From: Sulfitobacter noctilucicola
GTDB lineage: Bacteria; Pseudomonadota; Alphaproteobacteria; Rhodobacterales; Rhodobacteraceae
NCBI RefSeq assembly: GCF_000622385.1
Contig: NZ_JASD01000006.1
Span: 108,325-172,324, forward strand
DNA length: 64,000 nucleotides
Direction of reading: 5' to 3'
A program made the translations under genes and the position numbers. Below are positions 16,803 to 25,817 of this stretch, piece by piece; position 1 is the stretch's first letter, and each line of letters starts with the position of its first letter. A model generated the notes under the pieces. That model ran no database searches, was not told the DNA's origin, and worked only from the letters and a program-made list of their open reading frames with translations.

Positions 16803-17105
16803 TCAGATCTGCCGTCCGAGTGGGAATGCCCCCGCGCCTCCGGGTGCTACGCCCCTCCCCTGCACGTCTGGTCTTGATTGGCTGCCCGGATTTTCCGCGC
16901 TGTCCTCTGATCGCGCGATGAAGAACTCCGCCTCTTCTCCGTTCAACCGGTGCCCGCTCCGGTCGGTCAGGCCGATGCAGCTCCTATTCGGCTGATAGGT
17001 GATGAGGTACTGACCGAGCCGGTCCTTGTGGACAACGTAGCCGGTATTGGCCCAGTGCACGGTCTGGCCGGCATCGACGGCCGCCTTGATGTCTTCGAGT
17101 GTCAT
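16803..17105 (-). CDS. Small plasmid-module protein, 100 residues
   Basis: 100 residues starting MTLEDIKAAVDAGQTVHWAN. A strong AAGGAGG precedes the ATG at 17105. The first 65 residues look like a compact domain (GYVVHKD, QYLITYQPN, IGLTDRSGHRLNGEE), followed by a low-complexity Gly/Pro tail. No function is recognised. Its position between DUF736 and the DUF6915-like gene is characteristic of the conserved plasmid module. Confidence 0.7.
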   Translation of the reverse strand: MTLEDIKAAVDAGQTVHWANTGYVVHKDRLGQYLITYQPNRSCIGLTDRSGHRLNGEEAEFFIARSEDSAENPGSQSRPDVQGRGVAPGGAGAFPLGRQI

Positions 17106-17205
17106 GCGAACCTCCTTACAAAGAATGGTGGGGAAACGACTCAAGAAGCCCGATCTTCCAACCGGGCTTCCGTGCGGCATTCAATTGGCAAAAAGCCGGG
17201 TCCTG

Positions 17206-17667
17206 TCAGGCACTCTGCGCCGCTTGCATCACGCGCGCCGCCATCCAATCCTTCAGGCCAAGAACGGTTCGTCCGGCGGCGACTTCAGATGCCCAGGCGA
17301 CCCTTGGGTCGCCGCAGGGCTCATCGCCGGAATGCCGGTCGATGTGGCCATTGGCCATCCATGGCTCGGGCTGTATCCGTCGCAGCCAGTCCGCCATGCT
17401 CGGGATACGGCCCTGACAGTCTTCGCGGACATGCTGCTCGCCGATCCAGCGCACGGGTATGTCCCGACCCGCGCTATTGGTCAGGGTCAGGCCGAAAACC
17501 CGTTCGGCCTCGAACAGGCCTTGGGCATGATGGCGCAAGGCTCGGTGCGTAAAGAGCGCGAGGTGCTCTTTTGAGGCGTCAAACCAATCGTGCACAGCCT
17601 GATAGTCAGACGGCACCCCGCCGAATTTCCGGGCAGAGCTTTCGGCATGATGAAGCGGATGGGCCAT
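17206..17667 (-). CDS. DUF6915-like plasmid protein
   Basis: 153 residues beginning MAHPLHHAESSARKFGG, rich in His and Trp (HDWFDASKEHL, FTHRALRHHAQG, VRWIGEQHVRED). I recognise this as a small family of unknown function that travels with DUF736 and the large helicase; the DUF number is from memory. The start codon lies one base after the upstream stop (TGAGATG), so translation is coupled. Confidence 0.7.
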   Translation of the reverse strand: MAHPLHHAESSARKFGGVPSDYQAVHDWFDASKEHLALFTHRALRHHAQGLFEAERVFGLTLTNSAGRDIPVRWIGEQHVREDCQGRIPSMADWLRRIQPEPWMANGHIDRHSGDEPCGDPRVAWASEVAAGRTVLGLKDWMAARVMQAAQSA

Positions 17668-17668
17668 C

Positions 17669-18055
17669 TCACAGCCCCTCGTCATAGCTGTGCGAGCATT
17701 CGACATAGCGGTCGGCATGATCCAAGGTGACACTGTCGGCGGTGATGTCCCAGGTCAGCGTGCCATAGCCGCCCTCGTTGTTCTCGAACCCCGGGTGATG
17801 GTGATAGGCGAGCGACCAGGCGAAATCGCCCACCTCTGTGGCAAGCGGTTCCGGCAGTTTGACGTCCGCAGGCTGCACCGTCACATCCTCGACATTGCCG
17901 GAGTCGCCATAGCCTTCGTATTCGGCGGTGACCTCGCTGATGCCAAGCGCGCGTAGTTGCGCAAGCAGCTCCGTTCGGGATGCCGTCAAGGTGGTTTCGC
18001 GCTCTGCACGCCACTGAGCCGCCATTGCGGCATAGTCGATCTGGGGATTGGTCAT
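17669..18055 (-). CDS. DUF6878-like plasmid protein
   Basis: 128 residues. The N-terminal helix (QWRAERETTLTASRTELLAQ) is followed by VTAEYEGYGDSGNVEDVTVQ and an acidic end (ECSHSYDEG). It belongs to a small family of unknown function found in the same plasmid module; the number is from memory. It is first in a coupled pair with the DUF6915-like gene and lies 124 bp downstream of the helicase gene. Confidence 0.7.
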   Translation of the reverse strand: MTNPQIDYAAMAAQWRAERETTLTASRTELLAQLRALGISEVTAEYEGYGDSGNVEDVTVQPADVKLPEPLATEVGDFAWSLAYHHHPGFENNEGGYGTLTWDITADSVTLDHADRYVECSHSYDEGL

Positions 18056-18179
18056 GGGTCCGTCCTCTTGTCTGAAGTTGGGGGGGGACCGGGCGTGGCA
18101 TTGGTCTGCCCGCGCCCGGAAAGCGCAGACCGGTCAAATCCAGATCTGCGACGCCCGACCCAAAGCCCGCTTTGACTTT

Positions 18180-21100
18180 TCAGGCGGCTTGTTCTGCCGT
18201 GATGGCAGGCCCCTGCCCCACGATCCGGGCCAGAATGCTAACCGTGTCGATCCCCTCCCCGTGCGGCAGGAACACCCTCAGCTGGAAAGCGATGATCTCC
18301 GTGAAGCAGCCAAGCGCTTTCAGTCCATCAATCATACCCCGATCGGCACCGCCCAGCTCGAGGCGCATCTCGCCTGCGACCCGGCGACGGGTCAGGGTCA
18401 TCCCCCGGCCAAGATCGACCGGCGCGGTGGTGCCCAATGCGGCGGTCAGCATCTCTTGCGGTGTTTGCGGGTTGGAGACGAGGAAGCGGGCACGCAACGC
18501 GGCTGCGCCTTCCTCACTGAGCGTGCGCCCGATCATGGCGGTCGCTCCGTCCGGCGTGACGCGGTAGATGCGCTCATTGGTGGTCGGAATGTCCTTCCAG
18601 ATCGGCAACAGCAGCCCGGTCAGCAGGTAGAGCTTGGTCGTGGTGGTTTTCGGCAAGGACGCAGCCTCGGCATCCCAAAGCCGTGCGAACTCGGGCCTGT
18701 CGATCTCTTCCCAGGCCGATGACTCAAACCGCGCCTCCTCCAGGTAGCTCGACCCGTTTGGCCGCACAACCTTGCGCATCAGCGTGACGATGTCTTCGTC
18801 ATACATCTGCATGGGCCGCGCCGAGATGAGCGCCGCGCGTCCAGACGCTCTGTTGACCATCGGCAGCTTGTCAGGGTTGCGCGACAGGGCGTCATCCGCC
18901 GACAGCACATGCACCGGATCCGTGACCTCGAGCCCGATGATCCGCGTCACCGCGCCGGATTTCGGGCAGGTCCAGAGATCTTCCGTGGAGACCTGTTCTA
19001 TCTTGTCGCCGCGTAGGGTTTCCACGCCGAAATCGAGCGTGCCCGCCGCGCGCGCCCGCTCAGACTGATCGGCAATCCGCTTCATGAACTCTGCAAAGAG
19101 CGCGTTCTGCATGTGGATGGGAAGGGCAAGCACCCGGTTGAGAAACCGCTGGATCGGGGGAAGCTCCTCAAGGAGCACCCCGTCCTTGTCGATCAGCCGC
19201 AGGGCCGTCCAGTCGGTGAAGCTCTCGTAGCTCATCGCCTCGGCCCGCCCGGCAGCAAGATCGGCGAAATACCCACGCAGCGCCGCCCGCGCGATCGGGC
19301 TTTCGAGATTGTCCTCCTCGCGGAACATGCCCTGCGAGCCGGTCTCGCGCTGACCCTTGGTCAAGGCCCCCAGCTGGTCGAGGCGCTTGGCTATAGTCGA
19401 GGTGAAACGCTTTTCGCCATGCACATCCGAGGTGCAGACCCGGAAGAAGGGCGCGCTGACCTGAGCCGAGCGATGCGTGCGGCCCAGCCCCTGGATGGCC
19501 GCATCGGCGCGCCAGCCGGGCTCCAGCAGGTAGTGCCGCCGCCGTTTCTGGTTCTTCGCCGTTTGCGCCGCGTGATAGGACCGGCCCGTCCCGCCCGCAT
19601 CGGAGAAGATCAGGATATCCTTCTCACCATCCATAAAGGCTTGGGTCTCGGATGAGTTGCTGCTGGCGGCGCGCTTTTCGATGAAGAGATGGCCGTCCTC
19701 GGCCTTCAAAGGGCGGATGGAGCGCCCGGTGACTTCAGCCACGGCCTCGTCGCCAAAGGCCCAGAGGATCTGATCGAGCGCCGAGGGGATCGGGGCCAGC
19801 GTCATCAACTCCATCATGGCCGCGTCACGCAGAGCGAGCGCCTCGCGCGAGACAACGAGCGCGCCGGTCTCATCCCGCAAAGGTTCCGCGACCATATTGC
19901 CGTCGATCTCGACCAGCTTTTGCGCATGAATCGGGAAGGCCTGTTCGAGGTATCCCAGAACATAATCGCGCGGCGTCAAGGCACCCTCGACGAGTTCATC
20001 CTCCGGGTCCATTGTCTCAAGTCGGCGTTTCAGCAGGCTCTCACACGTCGAGACCACCTGGATGACGGAAGCCTTGCCTGCCGCCAGATCGTCCTTGATG
20101 GCGTGGATGATGGTCGGGGCTTTCATGCCCATCAGGAGATGGTTGAAGAAGCGCTGTTTCGTGCTCTCGAAGCGAGATTTGGCCGAGGCGCGTGCGGCCG
20201 AGGCATTGGTCTCTCCCGAGGCGTCGTTGACGCCGGTCGCGGTCAGCGCGGCCTCGAGATTGTGGTGGATGGTGCGAAACGCTCCGGCGTAGGCGTCATA
20301 GACCTCGATCTGGGCCGGGGTCAGCGCGTGTTCCAGCACATCGTATTCCACGCCATCAAAGCTGAGGGCGCGGGCCGTGTAGAACCCGAGCGTCTTGAGA
20401 TCGCGCGCGACCACCTCCATGGCGGCGACACCGCCAGCTTCCATCGCCGACACAAAGCTCTCGCGGCTCGGGAAGGGGTATTCGGGGCCTTGCCCCCAGA
20501 GACCGAGACGCGCGGCATAGGCCAGGTTGTGCACGCTCGTGGCGCCCGTGGCCGAGATATAGAAGACGCGAGCGCGGGGTGCGGCCAGTTGCAGCCGCAG
20601 GCCCGCGAGGCCCTGCTGGGAGGGTTTGGCCCCCCTGCCCTGCTCGGACCCTGCCGCATTCTGCATGGCATGGGCCTCATCAAAAGCCAGCACGCCTTCG
20701 AACTCCGCGCCCATCCAGTCGAGGATCTGGCTGAGCCGCGTGGTGCCGCATTTGCCCGCGGACCGCAGCGTGGCGTAGGTGACGAAGAGGATGCCACAGG
20801 TCACGGTGATGGGCTGGTCCGGTTTCCATTTGGAAAGCGGCTGAATGTCGGCTGGCGAGCCGCCGAGATCGGTCCAGTCGCGGATGGCGTCCTCGATGAG
20901 CGTGGCGGATTTGGAGACCCAGATCGCCTTCCTGCGCCCGGCAAGCCAGTTCACGAGAATGAGCCCTGCGCATTCGCGGCCTTTGCCGCAGCCCGTGCCA
21001 TCGCCGAGGAAATAGCCGAGGCGATAGGCACGTGCGTCCGGGTCATCATCGGCGCGCGTCAGCTTGGTCTGGTCGTCATCGATGGTGAACCGACCGGGCA

Positions 21101-22442
21101 GATCACGCCCATAGGCATCATGCGCCATGATGATGGTTTCCAGCTGCGCCTCGGAGAGATGTCCCTCCTCGATCAGCCTGGCGGGCAGGCGCAAGTCATC
21201 ACTGCCCGTGTTTGAGGGAATGGGCGGGGCAACCGAGGCCATAGCGATGCTTTCGACCAGCGGCGTGGGATGTTCCTGAGCACCCGCGATCTCGATCCGT
21301 TGCGGCCGGTAACGCGCATAGATGTCCGAGATGGGCGTGTTGTCGCGCGGGGCCTCAAAGCTTGTGAAGCTGAGCGGACGGACGGCATTGGCTCGGGGTT
21401 TGGAGGCGGCAACAGGCGCAGCGGCGTTCTTGCGCGGAGCAGAAGATGGACCGGTCGGCCGCCCGTTAGGGATCGCCGCTGCCTGTTGTACGGGGCGCAT
21501 CTCGGTCCGGGGTGCGGCCACGGCGTCAACGAAAGGAAGGGCTTCCTCCAGATCCCGCACAGGGGCGCGGATCATCTCGCCGTCCTCCTGCACCTTGTCG
21601 AAGACCATGAGCTGGGTTTCGACAGAGGTGCCAAGCTTGCGGTAGACCTGCCCCGGCATCGTCAGCGCCAGTCGCGGCGTCAGGAGACCGCAGGCGCGGG
21701 ACCAATGCGCAGCATCGCGTTCGGGCGTGAACCCCTGCGGCATGATCGCCACAAGCCGCCCGCCGGGCGCGAGACGCTTTGCAGCCGCGATGAGATGCTT
21801 GGCGGCGATGTGCTTGTCTCGGGAGCGATCGACCGAGGAGGCGAAGGGCGGGTTCATCACCACGACGTCGGGTAGAACCGGCGTCTGAAGCAGATCGTCG
21901 ATATGCTCGCCGTCATGGCCCGTCACATCGCCACCAAAGACCGCGCGCAAAAGGCTCTGGCGAAAGGGGTCGATCTCGTTGAGCAAAAGCATGGCACCGG
22001 CCCGGGCGGCGATAGCGGCCAGTGCACCGGTGCCAGCCGAGGGCTCCAGAACGGTCTCGCCCTTGCGGATCGCCGTGGCCCGCAAGGCCAGCGCCGCAAT
22101 TGGCAGCGGCGTGGAAAACTGCTGTAGCCGGATCTGCTGCTCGGAGCGGCGGGTTTCCGTCAGCAGCCGTGAGGCAAGCAGCTTTGCAGCGGCGATATCA
22201 CCTACCGCGCCATCCCCACGCAGCAGCACCTGAACAGACGCGGCCTGCATCAGGTCATATGCCATGCGCCAGTCCCAGGCACCGCCGGCATCGCTGCCAT
22301 GGAACGTCTCGCGCATGATGCGCGCGAGCGCTGAACTGCGCAGGGGCTGGTGGTCGACCTCCGCGCCGATTTGCGCGAGGGCAGAGGCGAGATCGGCTTC
22401 GGAGATTGCGAGAGCCGGGTTGGCCGTTCTGGGTTTGGACAT
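18180..22442 (-). CDS. Strawberry-notch-like methyltransferase-helicase fusion
   Basis: 1420 residues. Residues about 120-290 are a class I SAM-dependent methyltransferase with VLEPSAGTGAL (motif I) and VVVMNPPF (catalytic NPPF, as in N6-adenine methylases). Residues about 470-800 are an SF2 helicase of the Strawberry-notch type: LGDGTGCGKGR (Walker A) and LAFDEAHAMQ (DEAH). The C-terminal helicase half has the FSDAGGTGRSYHA and GLGRTHRSAQ motifs. The start at 22442 begins MSKPRT and follows AAAGGAAAATCCCC. A hairpin ACAAAAAG/CTTTTTGT (22481-22507) sits in the leader. Probably acts on plasmid DNA; protection or transfer functions are inferred. Confidence 0.88.
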   Translation of the reverse strand: MSKPRTANPALAISEADLASALAQIGAEVDHQPLRSSALARIMRETFHGSDAGGAWDWRMAYDLMQAASVQVLLRGDGAVGDIAAAKLLASRLLTETRRSEQQIRLQQFSTPLPIAALALRATAIRKGETVLEPSAGTGALAAIAARAGAMLLLNEIDPFRQSLLRAVFGGDVTGHDGEHIDDLLQTPVLPDVVVMNPPFASSVDRSRDKHIAAKHLIAAAKRLAPGGRLVAIMPQGFTPERDAAHWSRACGLLTPRLALTMPGQVYRKLGTSVETQLMVFDKVQEDGEMIRAPVRDLEEALPFVDAVAAPRTEMRPVQQAAAIPNGRPTGPSSAPRKNAAAPVAASKPRANAVRPLSFTSFEAPRDNTPISDIYARYRPQRIEIAGAQEHPTPLVESIAMASVAPPIPSNTGSDDLRLPARLIEEGHLSEAQLETIIMAHDAYGRDLPGRFTIDDDQTKLTRADDDPDARAYRLGYFLGDGTGCGKGRECAGLILVNWLAGRRKAIWVSKSATLIEDAIRDWTDLGGSPADIQPLSKWKPDQPITVTCGILFVTYATLRSAGKCGTTRLSQILDWMGAEFEGVLAFDEAHAMQNAAGSEQGRGAKPSQQGLAGLRLQLAAPRARVFYISATGATSVHNLAYAARLGLWGQGPEYPFPSRESFVSAMEAGGVAAMEVVARDLKTLGFYTARALSFDGVEYDVLEHALTPAQIEVYDAYAGAFRTIHHNLEAALTATGVNDASGETNASAARASAKSRFESTKQRFFNHLLMGMKAPTIIHAIKDDLAAGKASVIQVVSTCESLLKRRLETMDPEDELVEGALTPRDYVLGYLEQAFPIHAQKLVEIDGNMVAEPLRDETGALVVSREALALRDAAMMELMTLAPIPSALDQILWAFGDEAVAEVTGRSIRPLKAEDGHLFIEKRAASSNSSETQAFMDGEKDILIFSDAGGTGRSYHAAQTAKNQKRRRHYLLEPGWRADAAIQGLGRTHRSAQVSAPFFRVCTSDVHGEKRFTSTIAKRLDQLGALTKGQRETGSQGMFREEDNLESPIARAALRGYFADLAAGRAEAMSYESFTDWTALRLIDKDGVLLEELPPIQRFLNRVLALPIHMQNALFAEFMKRIADQSERARAAGTLDFGVETLRGDKIEQVSTEDLWTCPKSGAVTRIIGLEVTDPVHVLSADDALSRNPDKLPMVNRASGRAALISARPMQMYDEDIVTLMRKVVRPNGSSYLEEARFESSAWEEIDRPEFARLWDAEAASLPKTTTTKLYLLTGLLLPIWKDIPTTNERIYRVTPDGATAMIGRTLSEEGAAALRARFLVSNPQTPQEMLTAALGTTAPVDLGRGMTLTRRRVAGEMRLELGGADRGMIDGLKALGCFTEIIAFQLRVFLPHGEGIDTVSILARIVGQGPAITAEQAA

Positions 22443-22711
22443 GGGGATTTTCCTTTGGATCAGGGTCTGAGTTCCAAAGGACAAAAAGCCCGCTCTACAC
22501 TTTTTGTGGTTTCCGCCGAAAGCTATGACGGAGGTTGGGCAACGAGAGTGAGTGCAGAATTTCAGATCACGAGCGCGACCCGCCCTTGTCCGAATCAAAG
22601 GCTAAGTCACGCAGCCGATCGGCAAACACTTTTTTGACAGAAGAAGCGGCGGCAACCCACCAAAACACCCCGAAACGCACAAAGGTACCAGGTAAGACCA
22701 GAACGCACTGT

Positions 22712-22858
22712 TCAAGACTGTTGGCGGCGCTTCTCATCAATCACCGCCTGCACAAGATTCATCACGTAGGAATGCGGTGTCGCGGCCTGCTGGTCATTCA
22801 GCGCCTCCTTCACCTTGGACCGAAACCAGGCATCATGGGACGTCATCTCAGCGGTCAC
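22712..22858 (-). CDS. RelB/ParD-like antitoxin, orphan (48 residues)
   Basis: A short frame starting GTG at 22858 (or ATG at 22846). It encodes SHDAWFRSKVKEALNDQQ and then HSYVMNLVQAVIDEKRR. The pattern WFRxKVxEAL.D....PHxxVM..V.A.I.EKR is typical of short RelB/ParE-antitoxin-type stability determinants. No toxin follows on the same strand within 250 bp, so it is either an orphan or a remnant. GAGG lies ten bases before the GTG. Confidence 0.6.
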   Translation of the reverse strand: MTAEMTSHDAWFRSKVKEALNDQQAATPHSYVMNLVQAVIDEKRRQQS

Positions 22859-23539
22859 GGCAATGGTCCTCGAGGCGCCTATCCAGAAATTCGCCTAGGT
22901 CTCTCGGCATAGCTGCAACGCTCAGAGCGACCCGAGATCGGCGGTAGGGAGAATGGACCTTGGACAGATTGACTTTGTCGCAAGCCTGTTTGCGGTCTGA
23001 AGGCTGTTTCAACTCGGATTCCCCGTTCACGCGATGATCGAACGTTACAGCAAAACTTCCCGGACGATAAGACTCTTGAGATCTCTACATTATGGGGATG
23101 ACCAAAACATCTGCGCACAGACGCCCCTTCACACCATTGCCGACGTTGGGGCGGGATGCCGCGAAGGTCTCAAACGAGCCCAACCCGGTCCTTGCGGTTT
23201 CTCGCTGCGTGAGTTCGTAGCATGCAACTTGTCGGGGTAGCACAATTTCCTTTGCCGCCATGCCGTATGAAAATCTGCCATTCATGTTCAGCGCGGCAGA
23301 AGCCGAGGATTAGGTGGTTAAGATGCAGACTGTGCTGTCACTCTCCATTCCAGAAAACCCGCTCCGCCTGAAACGTTAGAACAAGCGGGTTTACGGGTAG
23401 CCGGGGTTATCCAAATTTCAGTCACACTTTGCCGCTCACCATCACATAGTGCTCATGCATCTCGACGCCGCCAAATAGTAGCCCGGAGCCCATACAATTA
23501 ATCCGCGATCGTGCAGTGAATAACTGCTTTCGAAAAATT
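22859..23539. other. Gene-poor stretch between plasmid module and second copper module
   Basis: Several open frames of 60-80 codons occur on both strands, but none has a good ribosome site or recognisable motif. A hairpin AAACCCGCT (23355-23363) / AGCGGGTTT (23384-23392) is a possible terminator with a weak T-tract. I see nothing else firm. Confidence 0.4.
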
Positions 23540-24073
23540 TCACGCCTCTTTGAGTAATCGCCTTCGTAGGGCCAGTTCACGATATAGGGCCGGTGGTGAC
23601 ACACCGATCTGGTCAGCGACTCTGATCCATTCACCTTTCTCAGGTTTCCCATGCACGTCCAGCCAAGCATCCAGTCGGTCGGATACGCGGCGCAGGCGCA
23701 GTATTTCGATGCGCCCCCTCTGTGCCTGAACCTCTCGGGCATGGGTTTTGATCAGGCTCAGAGCCGCATCTGGTCGATCGCGCAATGCAGACAGAAAATT
23801 TGCACGTGGCATGGTTGCAATCTGGGAAGGCGAGAGCGCTATCGCGTCGCAGTGGTAGGTTTCAGCAAACAGGGACGCCTCGGCTAATGCAGTGCCAGCC
23901 GTAGCAACGTGTAGGGTCAGAGTAGTTCCATCTTCCAATGGTCGTTCCAGCGCGACCGCGCCTGTACGGACAAGATACATTGACCTGATGCAATCTTCCC
24001 GCCTGAACAAAAATTCCCCTTGCTGAAGGGAGCGAAATGGCGCGTCGTCAAATATGCTTTGCCAATCAGACAT
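23540..24073 (-). CDS. Crp/Fnr-family transcription regulator (copy B)
   Basis: 177 residues from the ATG at 24073 (MSDW...), or 181 from 24085. It is paralogous to 7473-7988 over its whole length: FRREDCIRSMYLVRTGAVAL, ASLFAETYHCDAIA, and the identical DNA-binding end WIRVADQIGVSPPALYRELA. It has six extra residues at the C-terminus (RRLLKEA region). Divergent from the His-rich gene, with the same FNR-like dyad overlapping its start. Conservation of the recognition helix suggests both copies bind the same sites. Confidence 0.8.
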   Translation of the reverse strand: MSDWQSIFDDAPFRSLQQGEFLFRREDCIRSMYLVRTGAVALERPLEDGTTLTLHVATAGTALAEASLFAETYHCDAIALSPSQIATMPRANFLSALRDRPDAALSLIKTHAREVQAQRGRIEILRLRRVSDRLDAWLDVHGKPEKGEWIRVADQIGVSPPALYRELALRRRLLKEA

Positions 24074-24085
24074 GATAGAAATCAT
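24072..24085. promoter_or_regulatory. FNR-like dyad at the Crp-type regulator start (copy B)
   Basis: ATGATAGAAATCAT is the reverse complement of the dyad at 7461-7474. On the regulator strand, 22 bases around it are identical in both modules. It sits in the short divergent region between the regulator and the His-rich gene. Confidence 0.5.
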
Positions 24086-24140
24086 ACGGGTTTCCGAACA
24101 CATTCGATAGGGTGCATTGAAATATATGCGAGGATTGAAA

Positions 24141-24728
24141 ATGCAATTGAAGATTGTCTTGGCCGTCTTGGGTATTGTCGGTGGTTCGGCCATCGCCCTG
24201 GCGCAAACGATGCAGTCCAATCACGGCGACGGCATGGATCATGTGACACATGGTCAGGATAAACCGGCGGACGCCTTTGGATTGACTGAACCAGGTCAAG
24301 GTGCTTTCGCAGCCCTGTCTGAAGTTGTGCGCTTTCTGGAGGCCGATCCCGAAACGGCCTGGTCACGAGTCGATCTGACGGGCCTGCGGGCGCATCTGGT
24401 GGATATGGATCGGCTGATCACTGACACCGTCGTCTCAGAAACCGAATTGCCGGATGGCATTTCCGCGTTGGCAACAGGAGATATTGAAACGCGCGCCACG
24501 CTCCGCCGGATGGTTCCGGCCCACGCCGCGCAGCTCATGCGGGACGGTCGTTGGGCAGTAGAAGTCTCGGTTTTGGAAAACGGAATGGAGCTGCGTGTCA
24601 CCAGTGACGATCCTGCTGTTGTCGCTAGGATCAAGGGGCTCGGTTTCTTCGGGTTGATGGCAAGCCAGGATCATCACCGCAAACATCACCTGATGATGGC
24701 ACGCGGCAACGATGTGCACGCGCACTGA
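24141..24728 (+). CDS. Periplasmic His-rich metal-binding protein (copy B)
   Basis: 195 residues, the same length as copy A at 6818-7405 and clearly paralogous (LTEPGQGAFAALSEVVRFLE, RMVPAHAAQLMRDGRW, GLGFFGLMASQDHH). A signal peptide ends near AIALAQ, and His clusters lie at both ends of the mature protein. The start at 24141 matches copy A; GAGGATTGAAA precedes it. It probably buffers periplasmic copper. Confidence 0.75.
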   Translation: MQLKIVLAVLGIVGGSAIALAQTMQSNHGDGMDHVTHGQDKPADAFGLTEPGQGAFAALSEVVRFLEADPETAWSRVDLTGLRAHLVDMDRLITDTVVSETELPDGISALATGDIETRATLRRMVPAHAAQLMRDGRWAVEVSVLENGMELRVTSDDPAVVARIKGLGFFGLMASQDHHRKHHLMMARGNDVHAH

Positions 24729-24773
24729 GCTACCGCGACAGGTTGTAGCACCCCATAAGCTTGCAATGCACCA

Positions 24774-24792
24774 TATACCCCATATAGGTATA
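24774..24792. promoter_or_regulatory. CsoR-type operator palindrome
   Basis: TATACCCCATATAGGTATA, a 19-bp dyad of the shared design. It lies after the His-rich gene and before the small frame at 24799 and the cytochrome c gene. It would control the cytochrome and the interrupted membrane gene. Confidence 0.7.
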
Positions 24793-24798
24793 TCTCAC

Positions 24799-24969
24799 AT
24801 GGCCGTATCGTTCATCTTTTGCTTAATGCCCATGACGTTGGTCGCTGTGATTTCAGCAGTAACCGGAGACCTAAGGGTGGGAAACGACAGGATTGACTGC
24901 ATACAACGCTGTCCTGCATCCTCAAAATTCTTTTCTGCAGCATACTTCGCACGTCAGGTGGGTCTGTGA
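24799..24969 (+). CDS. Small hydrophobic-leader protein, 56 residues (uncertain)
   Basis: This frame starts seven bases after the operator and encodes a hydrophobic N-terminus (FIFCLMPMTLVAVISAV) and two Cys (DCIQRC). Its stop overlaps the cytochrome c GTG. By position it corresponds to the small secreted Cys protein at 6435-6749, which also follows an operator, but sequence similarity is weak. It may be a decayed member of that family. Confidence 0.35.
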   Translation: MAVSFIFCLMPMTLVAVISAVTGDLRVGNDRIDCIQRCPASSKFFSAAYFARQVGL

Positions 24970-25436
24970 AAAAGTCCCTCGTAATCGCAGGCTGCGTCGG
25001 CATGCTTCTGGCGTCGGCCCTGTTCGTAGCTGTAATGAGCATGGCCGCTGAAGACCGTATCATCCTAAAGGACACCGACCTTAGGATCGTGGCGGCGGGT
25101 GAGGCGGTGTACGCCTCGAACTGTGCATCCTGTCACGGGGCCAACCTTGAAGGCCAGTCGAACTGGCGCTCGCCTGGCTCGGATGGGCGGCTCCCGGCAC
25201 CACCTCACGATAACACCGGACATACGTGGCACCATGACGGCGACACTCTGTTCCGTCTCACAAAATATGGGACGGGCGCTCTGATCGGTGATCCTGAATA
25301 CGCATCAAACATGCCCATCTATGATGGCGTTCTAACGGACAACGAGATCATCGCCGTTCTCAGTTACATCAAGTCGACTTGGCCGCAGGAAATCCGCGAA
25401 CGGCACGACGAAATGGAGCAGGATCATCCCGGATGA
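24966..25436 (+). CDS. Membrane-anchored or secreted cytochrome c (copy B)
   Basis: 156 residues with an N-terminal hydrophobic segment and one haem site, CASCHG. The stretch from the haem site to the C-terminus is almost identical to copy A at 5388-5852 (GHTWHHDGDTLFRLTKYGTG, NMPIYDGVLTD). It starts GTG at 24966. The stop overlaps the start of the interrupted membrane gene (ATGATG). In copy A copC follows; here copC, copD and the oxidase are absent, so the module was shortened or is ancestral. Confidence 0.85.
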   Translation: MKKSLVIAGCVGMLLASALFVAVMSMAAEDRIILKDTDLRIVAAGEAVYASNCASCHGANLEGQSNWRSPGSDGRLPAPPHDNTGHTWHHDGDTLFRLTKYGTGALIGDPEYASNMPIYDGVLTDNEIIAVLSYIKSTWPQEIRERHDEMEQDHPG

Positions 25437-25575
25437 TGTTCTGGGTGCCGCTTCTGGCCGGGACCGGACTTGGCGTTATCTCCGTGGCGCTTTTGGCTGT
25501 CGGTGGCGTCATGCGCCAACGCGGAACCTGGGCGACCACAATAGTCGCAATCGCGTCGTTCTACGTAGTCTTCGC
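25433..25575 (+). pseudogene. Membrane protein gene (copy B), 5' half, interrupted
   Basis: Encodes MFWVPLLAGTGLGVISVALL and on to YVVFA, matching residues 1-45 of the intact paralogue at 2322-2723. Homology stops exactly at 25575. The remaining codons resume at 33802, and joining 25575 to 33802 restores an uninterrupted frame reading YVVFAIQSGDTLEI. The 5' half probably still yields a short peptide ending at the stop at 25618. Confidence 0.9.
25568..25575. repeat. 8-bp target-site duplication, left copy
   Basis: GTCTTCGC here and at 33794-33801 flank the 8218-bp insertion. Eight-base duplications are what IS66-family transposition makes. Removing the insertion and one repeat restores the interrupted gene in frame. 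Confidence 0.88.
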
Positions 25576-25817
25576 GTTACCGTCTATGCACCTGATAGGT
25601 GCGCAGTCTTTAGCATAAGAAGTGTGCTATCAGACTGGGCCAATATCATCAGATAGCGGCCCGGTTTGCAGCCTTAATCGGGTGTCCATGAAACAAACTG
25701 CATGCAGGCCATAGGTCAAAACACATACGGTTTTGTCACCGGCGATAACGACCGTTTTTGCCAACTAACATCGCTTTTAGGGTGTCCAGCTAGTACCTCA
25801 GAAGGATGAAGCAGAGC

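Noticed and set aside
19689..21215. Plus-strand open frame of 508 codons opposite the methyltransferase-helicase gene
   Set aside because: Shadow frame in high-G+C DNA. The minus-strand gene has clear motifs and a ribosome site; this frame has neither.
22550..22711. A toxin gene after the RelB-like frame
   Set aside because: The frames here have no RelE/ParE features and are short.
23034..23285. Overlapping open frames on both strands as a possible gene
   Set aside because: No ribosome site, no motif, and neither strand is favoured.
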